64,000 nucleotides of DNA, taken from assembly GCA_030760725.1 (NCBI GenBank), contig JASWHV010000018.1, positions 24,274,273 through 24,338,272 on the forward strand. Direction: 5' to 3'. Position numbers and translations under genes: made by a program. Each line of letters opens with the position of its first letter. Position 1 is the first letter of the stretch. The notes beneath the pieces were generated by a model. It had not been told where the DNA came from. It saw only the letters and a program-made list of their open reading frames with translations, and made no database searches. This DNA is from Neostapfia colusana (lineage: Eukaryota; Streptophyta; Magnoliopsida; Poales; Poaceae). Below are positions 44,006 through 55,804 of the stretch, piece after piece.

Positions 44006-44950
44006 TGTGTCTAGGGAAGTTGAAGGGCACCCTTTACCACAGTAGTCGCCCTGTACTGTTGTGCCCCTATGCCTTATGACCTAAGGAATGCTCTCCCTAC
44101 CTTCGACGTGCAATACACAAGACCTTAGGAGAGCTAATGGGAGACTCAGTTGGGGTGTGTGTCGAAGGCATTGATTGTCAAGATAAGACAAGGTTCGTCC
44201 CTACTAGATAACCTGGCCTTAGTCTTCGTCCGTCAGACAAATGTGAGCTTAGTATACCCTCTAGAAAACCCTTAGAATACCTGGCCTCACGCCGAGGAGC
44301 TGAGGCTAACCCAGAGAGGGTCAAAGCCATTGGCGCGAAGACCAGAAATTCACGGGATCCCTAGCTGCGCCGAGTCGGTGTATGCCGGGGTTAGCAAAGC
44401 AAAGCTTCTCTAAAGCCCGTAATAGGAGCCCCCGAGCCCTAAGAGCATCTCCTGCTCTGCACCACGGCGATGGCTGCAGGAGTGAGTGTGGTCCTCACCG
44501 CAGAGTGGCTTGGCCCCATACCACCGTAACCTGTTTCGCTGCCAAGAAACAAGATCCAAGAAACCCCGGAGGCCCAAACCAGACCTCGGATCCCCGACAC
44601 AACCTCCCGGAGGACCAGCAGGACCTCCCGGAGGTGCAATGAGTCCCCCACGGAGGCCCAACGTGACCTCCCGGATGCCCAACGGGACCCCCCGGAGCTT
44701 CCCGGAAGGTCCAAGGCAGCCTGGGGACCTCTGAGTATCAAGCACCCGACAGTCTCCCCAGGCAGAAAGCTATCCTCCACAGCCCCCACGCGACGGGCAA
44801 TGCCGCCAAATAGGCGGCGGAGCTACTGAAGTTTGACCTAGGCTCCCTTTCCTGTCATGCAGACATCAGCCGAGCACTAGCTGAGTTGTGGCCGAAGTAG
44901 ACGCATGCTCAGGGGGCCACGAAGACGGTGAACCAGGACCCTGAGCCATG
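44006..44950. other. Filler replacing RT in D1, with inverted segment 44319-44395
   Basis: No gene is seen. 44319-44395 is the reverse complement of 36055-36130 in E. From about 44580 to 44710 there are degenerate repeats of ACCTCCCGGAGG-like words, including runs of GACCTCCCGGAGG. About 0.3 kb (44040-44300) has no counterpart in E. Confidence 0.65.
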
Positions 44951-45140
44951 GCCTTCCCCAGGCCTTACTGAATGCTGCTCGTCAACGGCTCCTTGCGAAA
45001 GCAGGGGGCCGGTGCTAGCGTACTGTTCCCCACGCCATCGTGGGGGGGGGGGGGGGGGGGGGGCAGTCTTGTTATGTGGTGCGTCTCAATTCCAAGGCAG
45101 CCAACAGCATAGCAAAGTATGAAGTGCTCATCCTTCTTGC
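44951..45140 (+). pseudogene. Element D1 second RNase H remnant with poly-G tract
   Basis: It contains NGSLRKQGAGASVL before a run of 22 G at 45042-45063, then RLNSKAANSIAKYEVL. Element E has five G at the same place, so the tract is an expansion that shifts the frame. Confidence 0.72.
45042..45063 (+). repeat. 22-base poly-G tract
   Basis: It lies in the RNase H remnant of D1. The relatives E and F have GGGGG here (CATCGGGGGAGCAG). Confidence 0.95.
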
Positions 45141-45439
45141 TAGTCGGTGGCTCAGGGCAACTCCCAGTCTGGTTATCAACCAAGATCGTGGAGACAGACC
45201 TCCTCGCCTTGGACCTGCACCACGTACCGCGCGCTAGCAAGGCCCCAGCTGACGACCTTTCAACGAAGACCCCCACCGGAGCCACTGTGCCTGAAGGGGG
45301 CTTCGAGAGGACATTGCTGCGGCCCACAGCCTGGCCCGCCGAGCCGGGCGAAGGGGGCTAGACCAGCACCTCGAAGCTGGCGGTCCCGGCGGCCATGGAC
45401 GCCGCCAAGGATCATAAGCGTCACTGGGGACTCCGTGCA

Positions 45440-45746
45440 ACCCAGCGCTCAAGATCCAGATGCTCAAGTCAGACCCGATGCATGGATCACGGAAGTCTGG
45501 GACTACTTGAAAGACAATATCCTCCTTGATGAACGTGTATCCGCTGAACGGATTGTGCGTATGGCTAAGAGACACATGGCGGTAGAGGGGGATCTCTACC
45601 GACGTGGCGCCAACCACATCCTATTGCGGTGCATAACCCAGGGGGAAGGCTGCGACTTGTTCGCTGAGATCCATGGAGGCGAATGTGGGAGTCACTCTTC
45701 CTCACGCACGCTTGTCGGTAAAGCCTTTCGGCATGGCTTCTACTAG
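45440..45746 (+). pseudogene. Element D1 integrase zinc-domain remnant
   Basis: It contains DAWITEVWDYLKDNIL, GANHILLRCITQGEGCDLF and the HH...: EIHGGECGSHSSSRTLVGK. A TAG at 45744-45746 replaces the Trp of FYWP, as in E. The following 200 bp still encodes the Cys pair (ESCQACLFHAKQ). The catalytic core is absent. Confidence 0.78.
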
Positions 45747-45949
45747 CCGGCAACACTCCAGGATGCCGTCGAGCTGGTCGAGAGCTGCCAGGCGTGCCTG
45801 TTCCACGCCAAGCAGATGCATACACCTGCTTGGACAGTACAGATGATCCAGCCCACACGGCCATTTGCCATACTAGGGCTGGACATCCTGGGCCTGGGAC
45901 CATTCCCCAGAACCGAGGATGGGACCCGCTCCTGAACCTTCGGAACACA

Positions 45950-47111
45950 GAACACCACAGTAAGTTCTACCCCTAGAGCAACAATAGGACAGACCCTTCT
46001 TTTTATAAAAAATTCCATAAAAGTCCAGGAACAGTGCTTGGAGCAGCTAAGCCTCAGGGGACGGTCCAGGACTACGTTCAGCTTCGCCTGGTTCCGACCC
46101 CAAGCGCGTAGAGTCTTGCTTCCCTTGAGGCGGGTTGTGGCCTACACATTCGGCCCGCCTTCCTGGTGCTTTCGTTGAGATTTATATGAAAAGAAACCTG
46201 TCCTACATTGCTCTTCTTTGGTACTCATTTAATTTACTTATTAAATTTTTATGATTACCCTGCTAGCACGTGCTCACCATGCGTTCAACTCCCTCTCCTC
46301 TTTCTCATCTTTAGTCGGCATTCGCTGCCCTGCCAAAGGCGGTTGCGTGGGAGGTACCGACCGAGAGCCAGGGGGGCCCCAAGCCCCCGGCACTTCACGC
46401 ACGGTAGTTCCCAAGCACCGTATAAGTGGACGGGGACCGTAAGCCAGATAAGACTAAGAGATAGAGGGGAGGAGCCCCCAAGGAGAATTACGTTTTCCTT
46501 ACTTGTGTGCAGGACCTCTCGGCCTCAGCTCACATCCATCCAATGGAACGCACCTACCAGGGGGCCGCTACGGGATCGTGCAAGACTGAAACCCCAAGGT
46601 AAGATCAAAGAACTAGACCTCACAGGGGCGAGGCCCGAAGGTCCCACGTGTCGAGCAGGGCCAGACCTCCCACCTCCTTGAGGGGAGCTCCGGGCCCGCC
46701 GCGTGGTCTGCAGAAGTCGGACCTTCCCCCCCTCTGCGGGGAGAGGCCCGAGGACTCCACGTGCCCCGCAAGCCCGGACCTCCCCTCAGGCGGGAGCTCC
46801 GGGCCCGCCACGTGACCAACAGGCCCGGACCCCCCTTCCGATCTCGTGAGGCGGGTCCTGGAGACCCCCGGAACCCTTAGTATACCGTGAGGACCCGGAG
46901 AAGGTGTCTATGCAGAGCTTCGAGATTGGTCAAGGCCTCCGAGTCCTTGCGGAGCTAAGGACTTGGCCAGGAAAAGCCAAGAAGAAGACTAGGACATGCA
47001 GACACAAAAAGAAACAGGAGTCTGTCCATACGAAGGCTCCACGAGCTGGGCTACAGACTCAACAAAAATAAAAAAGGAAGTACAGGGCCTTGTGGCCACG
47101 GGGGCAGATGC
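45950..47111. other. Element D1 region between pol and antisense gene, with internal G-box repeats
   Basis: No gene is seen. At 46610-46830 repeats resembling the LTR U3 unit carry CCCACGTGTC, CCACGTGCCC and GCCACGTGACC. It matches 37476-38500 of E. Confidence 0.65.
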
Positions 47112-49922
47112 CTAAGAGTCCCCGGACTCCCGATGAAACCTAGAGGCCACGAGGGCAGCTAAGTCCTCGACTTCGGCCCTGGCAGCTTCCTCCCGATCGG
47201 CGACGGGTCTTAGACGAACCGGCCCCAGAGAAAAGGAAGGGTCTCGGCTAAGGAAGCACGACAGAACGTGCATAGCAACCTCCTTCGCAAGACCCCGACC
47301 TTCCGCTTCCAGCTCGTCGGCGATCACTGATTCGAGCCGACCTAGCTCGTCGCCGATAGACTCAAGGGCCGGGATCGCTTCGGACATCGCCCGCGCCGGA
47401 GCCTCCACCTTCACAGGGCTGAAACCAAGAGGAGCCAAGGCAGACCCCGCCTAGGCAATGAAGCACCAGACTGCCTCGGCCTCGGCAGTCCGCAAGGACT
47501 GGAGCTTCTCTACCTCTTGGCGAGCCGCCAGCTCGCGATCCATCGCCGCCTGGCGCTCCTTGGAGAACTGCTCCTCCCTCGCGGCGACAGCCGACTCACG
47601 GAGCTCCAGCTCCTCGGACCGAGCCCTTAGCTCCTCCACCTTGGCCCTCAGCCGGGCGGTGGTCTTCTCCTCCTCGGCCGCAGCGGCGTGTTCCCGATCA
47701 GCGACGGCGCGCTCTCGACGGGCTACCTGTAGCTGCAACTCCTCCGTGGCGGCGGAACACTCCTTGGCTTTGGCTTCAGCTTGGGCCAGAGCCTCACGGT
47801 AGGTGGCACGAACCCGCTGGGCCTCTGACTCCAAGCGGCTAATGGCCTTCTTCTGAGTGCCAAGCAGAGCACTCATGGCCTCAAGCCTTGACTGCCTCGA
47901 GTCAAGGTCCGCCTTAGCCTCCCCGGCCCGCTGCTGCCAGTTGAGAAGACGTTCCCTCTCGCTGGCCAATGCCCTCCGCTCCTGCTCAAAGGCAGATTGG
48001 AGCTGCCGGGCGCTGGTCTGGACACGCCCCAGGGCGTCCCACACGGGCGCCGGAGCAGGGGGGACAGGAGTTGCGCCGCTGGACCCCCCTGACGAGTCTA
48101 AGACCGGCGGAGGCGCCGGCGCCTCAACAGCCAGGGCGGGGCGCTGTCCTAAGGAGGCCAGGGGGCAAGCAGGCGCACCTACAGCAGCCCTCCTGGTGTC
48201 ATGACCGGACTTCTGGACTGGTGAAGGAGGGCAGGTAGGAGCATACGCGGCCACCGTGGAGAGTGAACCCACTGGCGCAGAGGGTGCCCCCGTCGATTTG
48301 GGGGCCATGGGAGCCACCACGGTCCCCAGGTGCTAAGGCGCGGAGCTTCCGTCGGTTGAAGGCGGCCGGATAAGAGGGCCGCCCCCGGCAGCTGGTCGGT
48401 CCCTGCAAGAAGAAGAAGCCCTCAGAATAAGAGAAGAGACAAGAGCTCTGCTCCTACAAGCCAGAAAGAGCAACACTTACTAGGCGGCATGAGCGCTCCA
48501 ACGGGCTTGCAGAACTGGTCTCTGGGCTATAGCTGAACCGCCGGGACCAGCGGCTGGAACGGTCGCGGAATGGGACACCTGGATCCCCGGCACACTCGCC
48601 GGCGTCGCCCCACCAACATCCGTCCTGGGAGCCCCTCCGCTTGAGGGAGGATGGCGAGGTACTTGGGCTGATTCGGACAGCCGCTGTCTGGGGAGAGACC
48701 CGCCAGGGAGGGACACTCGGGGCCTCTTCGGGTCGGCACCCTATGGACCAGCACCCCGGGGAGATGGGAGCAAAGTAGCTCCGGCACCCTGACTCGGCAC
48801 AGGCGGCGCCCTCGGAGGAGACCGGGCGCGTTTCTTATCTAGATGCCCGGGGGCCGGCTCCTTTCCTTTCCCTTTGTCGGCGGCTTGGCTTCCGTCAGCT
48901 CTGGGGGAGGGTTTGACAGCAGCGGATGCCTCATGCACTGACCCGGAGTGCTCGTTTCCTGGAATGGTGATACCCCAGAAGGCATCCCCGACCTGCCGGA
49001 CGGCGATCCCGATGTCGTCTAGGTTCGGCATCTTCCACCGGAGCTCTGACCTCCTCTGAGGCTCCAAGATGAGGGGGGTGGCAGAGGGCGGAAGGTCGGG
49101 GTCGCCACTGGGAATGTAGTCACCGCTCACCTTGCTCACCATCTCGTTCAGCTCCTCGTCGGAAGGGTCAGAGCCGGGGCCCCTCTCCAGCCTGGTACAG
49201 TCCTGCTCGCTGGTGTAGTACCACGCTGGGCGGCTACGCTGCTGCAAGGGTGCAATTCGGCGCGACATAAAGTCCATCAGCACCATTAGAGACGTCAGCC
49301 CCTCGTTGGCCAAGAACCGGATCCGCTCCAAGTCCGGGGAGTACTCCTGCTCCAGCTCAGGGATCTCCTCCCAGAAGCGGCGATCGGTGGTTGGGCTGGC
49401 GGTTGGGAGTTGTAGGCGATCGTGCTCGTCGGTCTGCACTACCACCCAGCTCTCCCTCCAGTTTTCCCACCTTGATGCGCTGAAGGGCAGAAGGTATCCG
49501 GAGACCTTGGGGTCCTTGCAGCGATGCTGGAAGTAGTATGCCCCCATCTGAGTCTTTGAGCCGCGCCCAGTCGTCCGCAGCACAAAGAAGTGGTGGAAGA
49601 GCGTCACGGAAGCGTGCACCCCCACGAACATCTCGCAGAAGTGGACAAAAACAGCAGCCGTCGCGAAGGAGTTGGGGGAAAGATGGTGGAGCTGGAGACC
49701 ATATGTCTCCAGCAGGGTGACAAAAAAGGAAGAAATCGGCGGAACGAACCCCGCCAGAGCATAAGTGGTGAAGAAGACTATCTCCCCCTTTTCCAGGACC
49801 AGGGGGAGAGATCCTCGGCGAAGCCGATGTTTCTGCTCTTCTGAGCGGCAGCCTAGCAGCCTGTGCACTGGCCCGAGCTCGGAAGAACGAACGAGGCGCG
49901 TCGGGAGCAAGTTGGAAGCCAT
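47112..49922 (-). pseudogene. Element D1 antisense spliced gene, broken by stops
   Basis: A second copy of the antisense gene, starting MASNLLPTRLVRSSELGP at 49922. The helical domain is complete here and includes FVHFCEMFVGVHASVTLFHHF, which E has lost. Exon 1 has one in-frame TAG near 48738. The last codon at the donor is TAG instead of CAG. Exon 2 begins at 48402 and has a TAG near 48330 and another near 47451 (Lys in E), beyond which the coiled coil and acidic end continue to 47112. Element F's LTR begins 160 bp upstream of the start. TTTTAAAAGG at about 50019-50028 is a candidate TATA. Confidence 0.75.
48403..48480 (-). other. Intron of the antisense gene in D1
   Basis: Donor GTAAGT and acceptor CTTCTTCTTCTTGCAG, 78 nt. 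It is at the position of the intron in E, with the same splice phase. Confidence 0.72.
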
Positions 49923-50084
49923 GGCGAAAGAGGGTGCAAGGGAAAGAAAGCCGGGGCGCAAGAGTTCAAGGGAAGTACAAGCGCAATGCGAAGGGAAGCC
50001 ACGATGCGGGTGAGATCCCCTTTTAAAACTTTCCAGGGATGGTTCGAGGTAATTCGAAAACCTCCGGAAACATCGCATCGGCGA

Positions 50085-51179
50085 TGTCGGTACCTGAGAT
50101 ATGGGGTACCCCCGCGCACAGGGTAAAATGCCTAAGGAACTCGCCCTTCTCCGCAAGGAGAGCTCCGAAGGCGCCTCGCGTCCGGCAGGGCCGGACCTCC
50201 CTCTCCTCAGAGGAGAGCTCCGGGCCCGCCACGTGGCATACAGAAGCCGGACCTCCCCCTCCGCGGGAGAGAGGTCCGAAGGCGCCGCGTGTCCAGCGGG
50301 GCCGGACCTCCCTCTCCTCAGAGGAGAGCTCCGGGCCCGCCACGTGGCCAACAGAAGCCGAGCCTCTCCCTCCGCGGGGAGAGGTCCGGAGGCTCCACGT
50401 GCCCCGGGGGACTGACCCTTCTCTCCTCTGAGAAGGGCTCCAGGCCCGCCACGTGGCAGCAGAACGACTCTGCCTGCCCCGAGCGATAGGCAGCGGGCGT
50501 AAAGACGCCCCATACCTTGCCCGTACAAGGTATTCAAGGCCCGCGTCTTCCCAAGAAGCGGAGTCGCGGAGCACGCTTCTGTCAGGTGCCGTTGCGCCCA
50601 GTCGCATCACAGACTGGCGCGCGGTGTAAGAACCTGCCAGCCAATAAACACCACGACAAGACATCCCATGCCACCTGCGCCATCATCAACCACTACGACT
50701 AGCATGCGGCATGGGCTGGGCGGCAAGATGAAGACTCAGAAGCCTTCGACCAGAGGCAACTACCGGCATAACTGCAGATACGGTAGATGATAGACAATCT
50801 TTCCGGGACCACCTGTCGGGTCCCGGCCCCCCTTGTAAGCTGCCCGAGCCTTGGACTATAAAAGGCTCGGGTAGGCGTCGATAGCGAGGGTTCGCACTTT
50901 GCAACTCATACGCTAGCCATACACTCTCAAGCTGTAACTCACCCCCAAGCTCAGGCCTCCGGTCCTGAGCAGCAAGCAATACAGCGAGCTCCATAGCTCG
51001 CCGTGGAAGTAGGGTTTTATGCTCCGGCGGCCTGAACCACGTAAAACTCGCCGTGTCAAGCTCTTACTAACTCGTCCATCTGCACAAGCTCTCCGCTAGA
51101 GACTAGCCCCACCGAAAAAAGAACCTCCGCGGGCTGCCCAGTGCAGGCCCGGGGGAAGTGTCGACCGAACACTTCAACA
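50085..51179 (+). repeat. Element F 5' LTR
   Basis: 1,095 bp, TGTCGGTACC to CACTTCAACA (one change in the end). It has U3 tandem units with CACGTGGC words and the TATA inverted repeat at 50843-50871. Confidence 0.9.
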
Positions 51180-51181
51180 TT

Positions 51182-51199
51182 TGGCGTGCCAGGTAGGGG
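51182..51199 (+). other. Element F primer-binding site, one mismatch
   Basis: TGGCGTGCCAGGTAGGGG; C-to-T at the sixth base compared with D1, E and G. Confidence 0.78.
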
Positions 51200-51235
51200 C
51201 TTTTCTCCTAGCGCGACGAGTTTCCGCCGATGAAG

Positions 51236-53400
51236 ATGACCAAGCTTCCTTCAGCGGCAAACTCTCCCCCCTGCGCCCGCGGCAAACCGTGACCAGGGGA
51301 GAGTACATGATGACACACTCAGGACGGAGTGTGTCAGGGCAAGCTGGGAGCCAGCAACCGGCTCTGGCAGCGCCGACCCCGGCAATGCAGGCTCCATCCA
51401 GCGTCAGGCCTTCAGTAGCGCCAGGCGTACCCGGAGGGGGTGCGCTAGCCGCAGCAAGGGCGATACTGCACAATCCGCCTGCTGGGGACGCGCCTCAGGC
51501 AGCGACCCAGCAGTGGATTCGCGAGGTAGACCGTCTTGTCATCGCCGCCGCAAACCATTGATTTCGGCGGGGACGACACTCCGACCAACCGGCTGTGTCG
51601 CTGACGCGCACGCCAACGGTTGACGGGCAGACGGCGGGTTCCAGCTCCACCAAGCTTCCGTCGACAGACCTGAGGAAAGAGCTGGAGCGATGCCACTTGG
51701 GCCAAGATGCCTGAGTGTTCTTCGAGCGACGTCGAGAAAGGCGTCGCAACTAAGAGGCTGGCGACAGTATGACGCCGACCTCGACCCAGCCTGAAGGGCA
51801 GATCGTCACCACGCGAGCTCTGCCCCAGGCATACGCCGCGCAGCATATGCCACAACCATATGCCCCGCAAACGGCGTCCCCGGTCTATGGAGCAGCCTTG
51901 CCCATACCGAGGCACACTGTGCAAGCGGCGAACCAAGCGTTCGCGGCACCAATACCTGCACTGGGAGCCAGCAACCGGCTCTGGCAGCGCCGACCCCGGC
52001 AATGCAGGCTCCGACCAGCGTCAGGTCTTCAGTAGCGCTGGGCGTACCCAGCGGGGGTGCGCCAGCCGCAGCAAGAGCGCTACTGCACAATCTGCCTGCT
52101 GGGGACGCGCCTCAGGCAGCGACCCAGCAGTGGATTCGAGAGATAGACCGTCTCGTCGTCGCCGCCGCAAACCCTCGACTTCGGCGGGGACGACGCTCCG
52201 GCCAACCGGCCGTGCCGCTGACGCGCACGCCAATGGTTGGCGAGCAGACGGCGGACTCCGGCTCCACCAGGCTTCCGTCGACGGACCTGGGGGCAGAGCC
52301 AGAGCGATGCCACTTGGGCCATGATGCCCGAGTGTTCTTCGAGCGACGTCGAGAAAGGCGTCGCAACTAAGAGGCTGGCGACAGTATGACGTCGGCCTCG
52401 ACCCAGCCTGAAGGGCAGATCTTCGCCACGCGAGCTCTGCCCCAGGCATACGCCGCGCAGCATATGCCATAACCATATGCCCCGCAAACGGCGTCCCCGG
52501 TCTATGGAGCAGCCTTGCCCATACCGAGGCACACTGTGCCAGCGGCAAACCAAGCGTTCGCGGCACCAATACCTGCACTGGGAGCCAGCAACCGGCTCTG
52601 GCAGCGCCGACCCCGGCAATGCAGGCTCCGACCAGCGTCAGGTCTTCAGTAGCGCTGGGCGTACCCGGCGGGGGTGCGCTAGCCGCAGCAAGAGCGCTGC
52701 TACTCAATCCGCCTGCTGGGGACGCGCCTCAGGCAGCGACCCAGCAGCGGATTCGCGAGGTAGACCGTTTCGCCGTCGCCGCCGCAAACCCTCGACTTCG
52801 GCGGGGACAACGCTCCAGCCAACCGGCCGTGTCGCTGATGGGCACGCCAATGGTTGGTGAACACACGGCAGATTCCAGCTACACCAGGCTCCGGTTTTGG
52901 CCGCACCTGCCCGAAAAGTTCGACAGCAGCGTCAACCCGGCGGAGTTCCATCAGATCTACTCCACCGCCGTACTTGCCGCAGGAGGGGATGAGGCCGTCA
53001 TGGCCAACTACTTCCCCGTCGCCTTGACCGGCCCGACCCGGTCTTGGCTCATGAACCTCCCTCGGGGTTCCATGACTTCCTGGGGAGAGCTCTGCCGGCA
53101 GTTCATCGCCAACTTCGGCAGCTCCTACAACCGTCCCGGCACGGAGCTTGACCTCCAAGCCATCAAGTAACAACCTGGGGAGTCGCTGCGCTCCTTCATC
53201 CAGCGGTTCTCCCAGGTACGCAACACCATCCCTCATATTCAAAGTGCTTCTATGGTGGTGGCACTTCGACAGTGTCCGAGACGAGAAGATGCTTGAGAAG
53301 CTTGCGACCAAAGAGGTCTGCGATGCCTCTGAGCACTTCAGCCTGGCGGACAAGTGCGCCAGAGCAGCCGGTGGGCGGAGCTGGCACTCACTGCCAGCTT
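51236..53400 (+). pseudogene. Element F gag with triplicated N-terminal module
   Basis: Family start ATG 51236 (MTKLPSAANSP). The variable N-terminal part is repeated (see 51346-52893). Because the unit is 617 bp, each copy changes frame. The capsid core follows: LPEKFDSSVNPAEFHQIYST, SWLMNLPRGSMTSWGEL and FIANFGSSYNRPGTEL, then a TAA replaces Gln near 53168. The sequence after SLADKCARA runs directly into pol without a zinc knuckle. Confidence 0.82.
51346..52893 (+). repeat. 617-bp tandem repeat in F gag (2.5 copies)
   Basis: Units start with GGGAGCCAGCAACCGG at 51346, 51963 and 52580; the third is cut at about 52893. Each holds the Ala/Pro/Gln-rich part of Gag (QAPTSVRSSVALGVP, TQQWIREVDRL, RALPQAYAAQHMPQPYAPQ). 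Confidence 0.93.
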
Positions 53401-53427
53401 CCGAAGCCGGAAGACAGCCCGAAGACA

Positions 53428-53811
53428 GTGGAGTTCAAGCTGAGCTCCCGACCACGTCAGACAGCCAAGAGCCAAGCACTGGCTGACTTCGTGGCTGAGT
53501 GGACGCCAACAAAGGCTGACCCAGGGGGCCGCGAAGATGGTGAACCAAAGTACCGAGCTCCGGTCTTCACTGGGCCTCACTGGACGCTCTTCTTCGACGG
53601 ATCCTCGCGAAAGCAGGGGGCCGGTGCCGGCGTACTGCTTCTCATGCCATCGGGGGAGCAGTCTGGTTACATGGTGCGTTTCAATTCCAAGGCAACCAAC
53701 AACTTGGCAGAGTATGAAGCACTCATCTTTGTCCTAAAAGACAGTCCTGTCTTTGGGCGCTCGCCATTTGTTGGCACAGGGCGACTCCCAGCTAGTTATC
53801 AAGCAAGTTAA
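53428..53811 (+). CDS. Element F second RNase H domain fragment
   Basis: An open frame encodes VEFKLSSRPRQTAKSQALAD and FVAEW, the usual lead-in to the extra RNase H of Tat elements. Then come TLFFDGSSRKQGAGAGVLLL (first catalytic Asp) and NNLAEYEALI (catalytic Glu). It lasts to 53811, where a frameshift follows; the remainder (GDSQLVIKQVKGE) is in another frame at about 53770-53815. It is the best-preserved pol domain among the Tat-like copies here. RT is wholly deleted upstream. Confidence 0.8.
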   Translation: MEFKLSSRPRQTAKSQALADFVAEWTPTKADPGGREDGEPKYRAPVFTGPHWTLFFDGSSRKQGAGAGVLLLMPSGEQSGYMVRFNSKATNNLAEYEALIFVLKDSPVFGRSPFVGTGRLPASYQAS

Positions 53812-54081
53812 GGGTGAATGCCCTTGCAATGACCCACAGCTAGCTGGTTATCTGCTTCACGTGCGGATGTTGGAGAAAGAAGTCCTCGCCTTGGACCTGC
53901 GCCATGAACCGCGCTCTGGCACGGCCGCAGCTGACAGCTTCTCAACGAAGACCTCCATCGGAGCCCCCGTGCACGAAGGAGTCTTCGAGAGGACGTTGCT
54001 GCGGTCCACAGCCCGGCCCGCCGAGCCGGGCGAAGGGGGCTGAACCAGTGCCACGAAGCTAGGCAGTCCCGGCGGCCCTGG

Positions 54082-54470
54082 ATGCCGCTAAAGGATCGTA
54101 AGAGTCACTGGGGACTCCGTGCAACCCAGCGCTCAAGATCCAGAAGCTCAAGTAGTCCCGATGCATGGACCACGGAGGTCCGGGACTCCTTGAAGGACAC
54201 CCTTCCTGATGAACGTGCATCCGCTGAATGGGTGGTGCGGATGGCTAAGTGCTACGCGCTGGTATCTTTACTGGCGTGGCGCCTCGACATCCTATTGCGG
54301 TGCATAACCCAGGAGGAAGGCTGCGACTAGCTTGCAGTAGTCCAAGGAGGCGAGTGCTGGGAACGCTCATCGTCCCGCGCGTTGGTCAGATAAGCCACCC
54401 GGCATGGCTCCTACTGACCGAGAGCCACCTGGACGCCGTCAAACCGGTTAGGGATGCAATGCGTGCCAAG
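54082..54470 (+). pseudogene. Element F integrase zinc-domain remnant
   Basis: SPDAWTTEVRDSLKDTLPDE, RMAKCYAL and ILLRCITQEEGC match the integrase entry of E and D1. Stops and frameshifts follow; the core is absent. Confidence 0.7.
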
Positions 54471-55209
54471 TCCACGCCAAGCAGACCCACACAACCGGTG
54501 CAGACGCGCACTCAGATCCGTCGGGGGATACCGGCTCCTCCATGTCGAGGGCCAGCCGGACTTCCCAGGGCCGGGTCACGGGAACTACCCTTCCACATGG
54601 TATGCAGGGCCGAAGCCATGCTTCCCCCTGATATAGCCATGGGGGTCCCCCCGTGTCCGGCATACGACGAAGCCACGCATGACCCGCTCTGCGTGAAGAC
54701 AGGCGCTCTGACGCCACCCCAGTAAGTTCACCATGCTTACTTAGGTGTTTATTTAAATTACGCATTAATTTATATGAACACCTCCCCACGCTCTAGACAG
54801 TGTGCGTCCATTGTACACTCGGTTCCTCTTTCCTGCTCTCATGCATAGTCGATATTTGCCGTCCTGCCGAAGGCAGTAGTGCTTGGGGTACCTGCCATAG
54901 GCCCGGTGGCCTTTTGGATCTCCCTCTGTAAGGGTACAGCACCGCCAGTTGGTCTCCTCCGAGAAAAGACCTACGCTAGAACGGGGGGTCAGGAGCCTTG
55001 CTTTGCCCGGTCTTGCACCAAAAGCATGCGCACTCTGCCTCCCGGCGCTACGGTCTGAGTACCAGGGGGCCGGGCGGTTACACCCTGACTGGGGCTGGGG
55101 CCAGACCTCCGGGACCAAGTGCACTGGATTACCCAAGCCCCGTATTCCGGCCTGGGACAGTAAGCCAAATGAGACTAAGGGATAGGAAAGGGGGGACCAC
55201 TGAGCAGTT
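54471..55209. other. Element F post-pol region, no gene seen
   Basis: Degraded sequence with an AT-rich patch (about 54740-54790) matching the post-pol AT patches of D1, E and G (reversed at 59285-59320). No recognisable coding region. Confidence 0.55.
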
Positions 55210-55740
55210 CCGGACCTCCGCCCCCACAGCTGGGCTGAGCTCCGAGGCCAGCCCTCGCCCTCCTTTCAGAGGCGAGCACTGATGCCGGACCTCACGCCCT
55301 TCGCTGGACTGAGCTCCGATGACTTCCGGACTACGCCTCCACAGCCAGGCCAAGCTCCGAGGCCAGCCCTCGCCCTCATTTCAGAGGCTAGCACTGATTC
55401 CGGACCTCACGCCCTTCGCTGGCCTGAGCTCCGATGACTTCCGGACTCCGCCTCCACAGCCAGGCCGAGCTCCGAGGCCAGCCCTCGCCCTCCTTTCAGA
55501 GGCGAGCGCTGACGCCGGACCTCACGCCCTTCGCTGGCCTGAGCTCCGATGACTACCGGACTCCGCCTCCACAACCAGACTGAGCTCCGAGGCCAGCCCT
55601 CGCCCTCCTTTTCAGAGGCGAACGCTGATGCCGGACCTCACGCCCTTCGCTGGCCTGAGCTCCGATGACTTCCGGACCTCCGCCCCCACAGCTGGGCCGA
55701 GCTCCGATGTCAGGCTTCACCCTCTCCTAAGAGGCTGAAC
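55210..55740. repeat. 115-116-bp minisatellite in element F
   Basis: Units begin CCGGAC at 55210, 55326, 55441, 55556 and 55672: four full copies and a partial fifth. Each unit contains CCTCACGCCCTTCGCTGG, GAGCTCCGATGACT, GAGCTCCGAGGCCAGCCC and TTTCAGAGGCGA. The GAGCTCCG and CCGGACCTC words also occur in the LTR U3 units. Confidence 0.93.
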
Positions 55741-55787
55741 CCTCGAAGAGACGAAGGTCCCACCTCGGGCTCGCTATCTCCCCCGAG

Positions 55788-55804
55788 ATGGGCCCGGGGG
55801 CCAC
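55788..55804 (+). other. Polypurine tract before LTR H
   Basis: ATGGGCCCGGGGGCCAC next to LTR start TGTCGGTACC. Confidence 0.82.

Noticed and set aside
50080..50084. GGCGA as a confirmed target duplication of element F
   Set aside because: The right flank of F is deleted in the LTR-LTR fusion, so there is nothing to match it with.
49923..50537. N-terminal extension of the D1 antisense frame into element F's LTR
   Set aside because: The frame is open only by chance through LTR repeats; E lacks this sequence upstream of the same gene, and the conserved start is Met at 49922.
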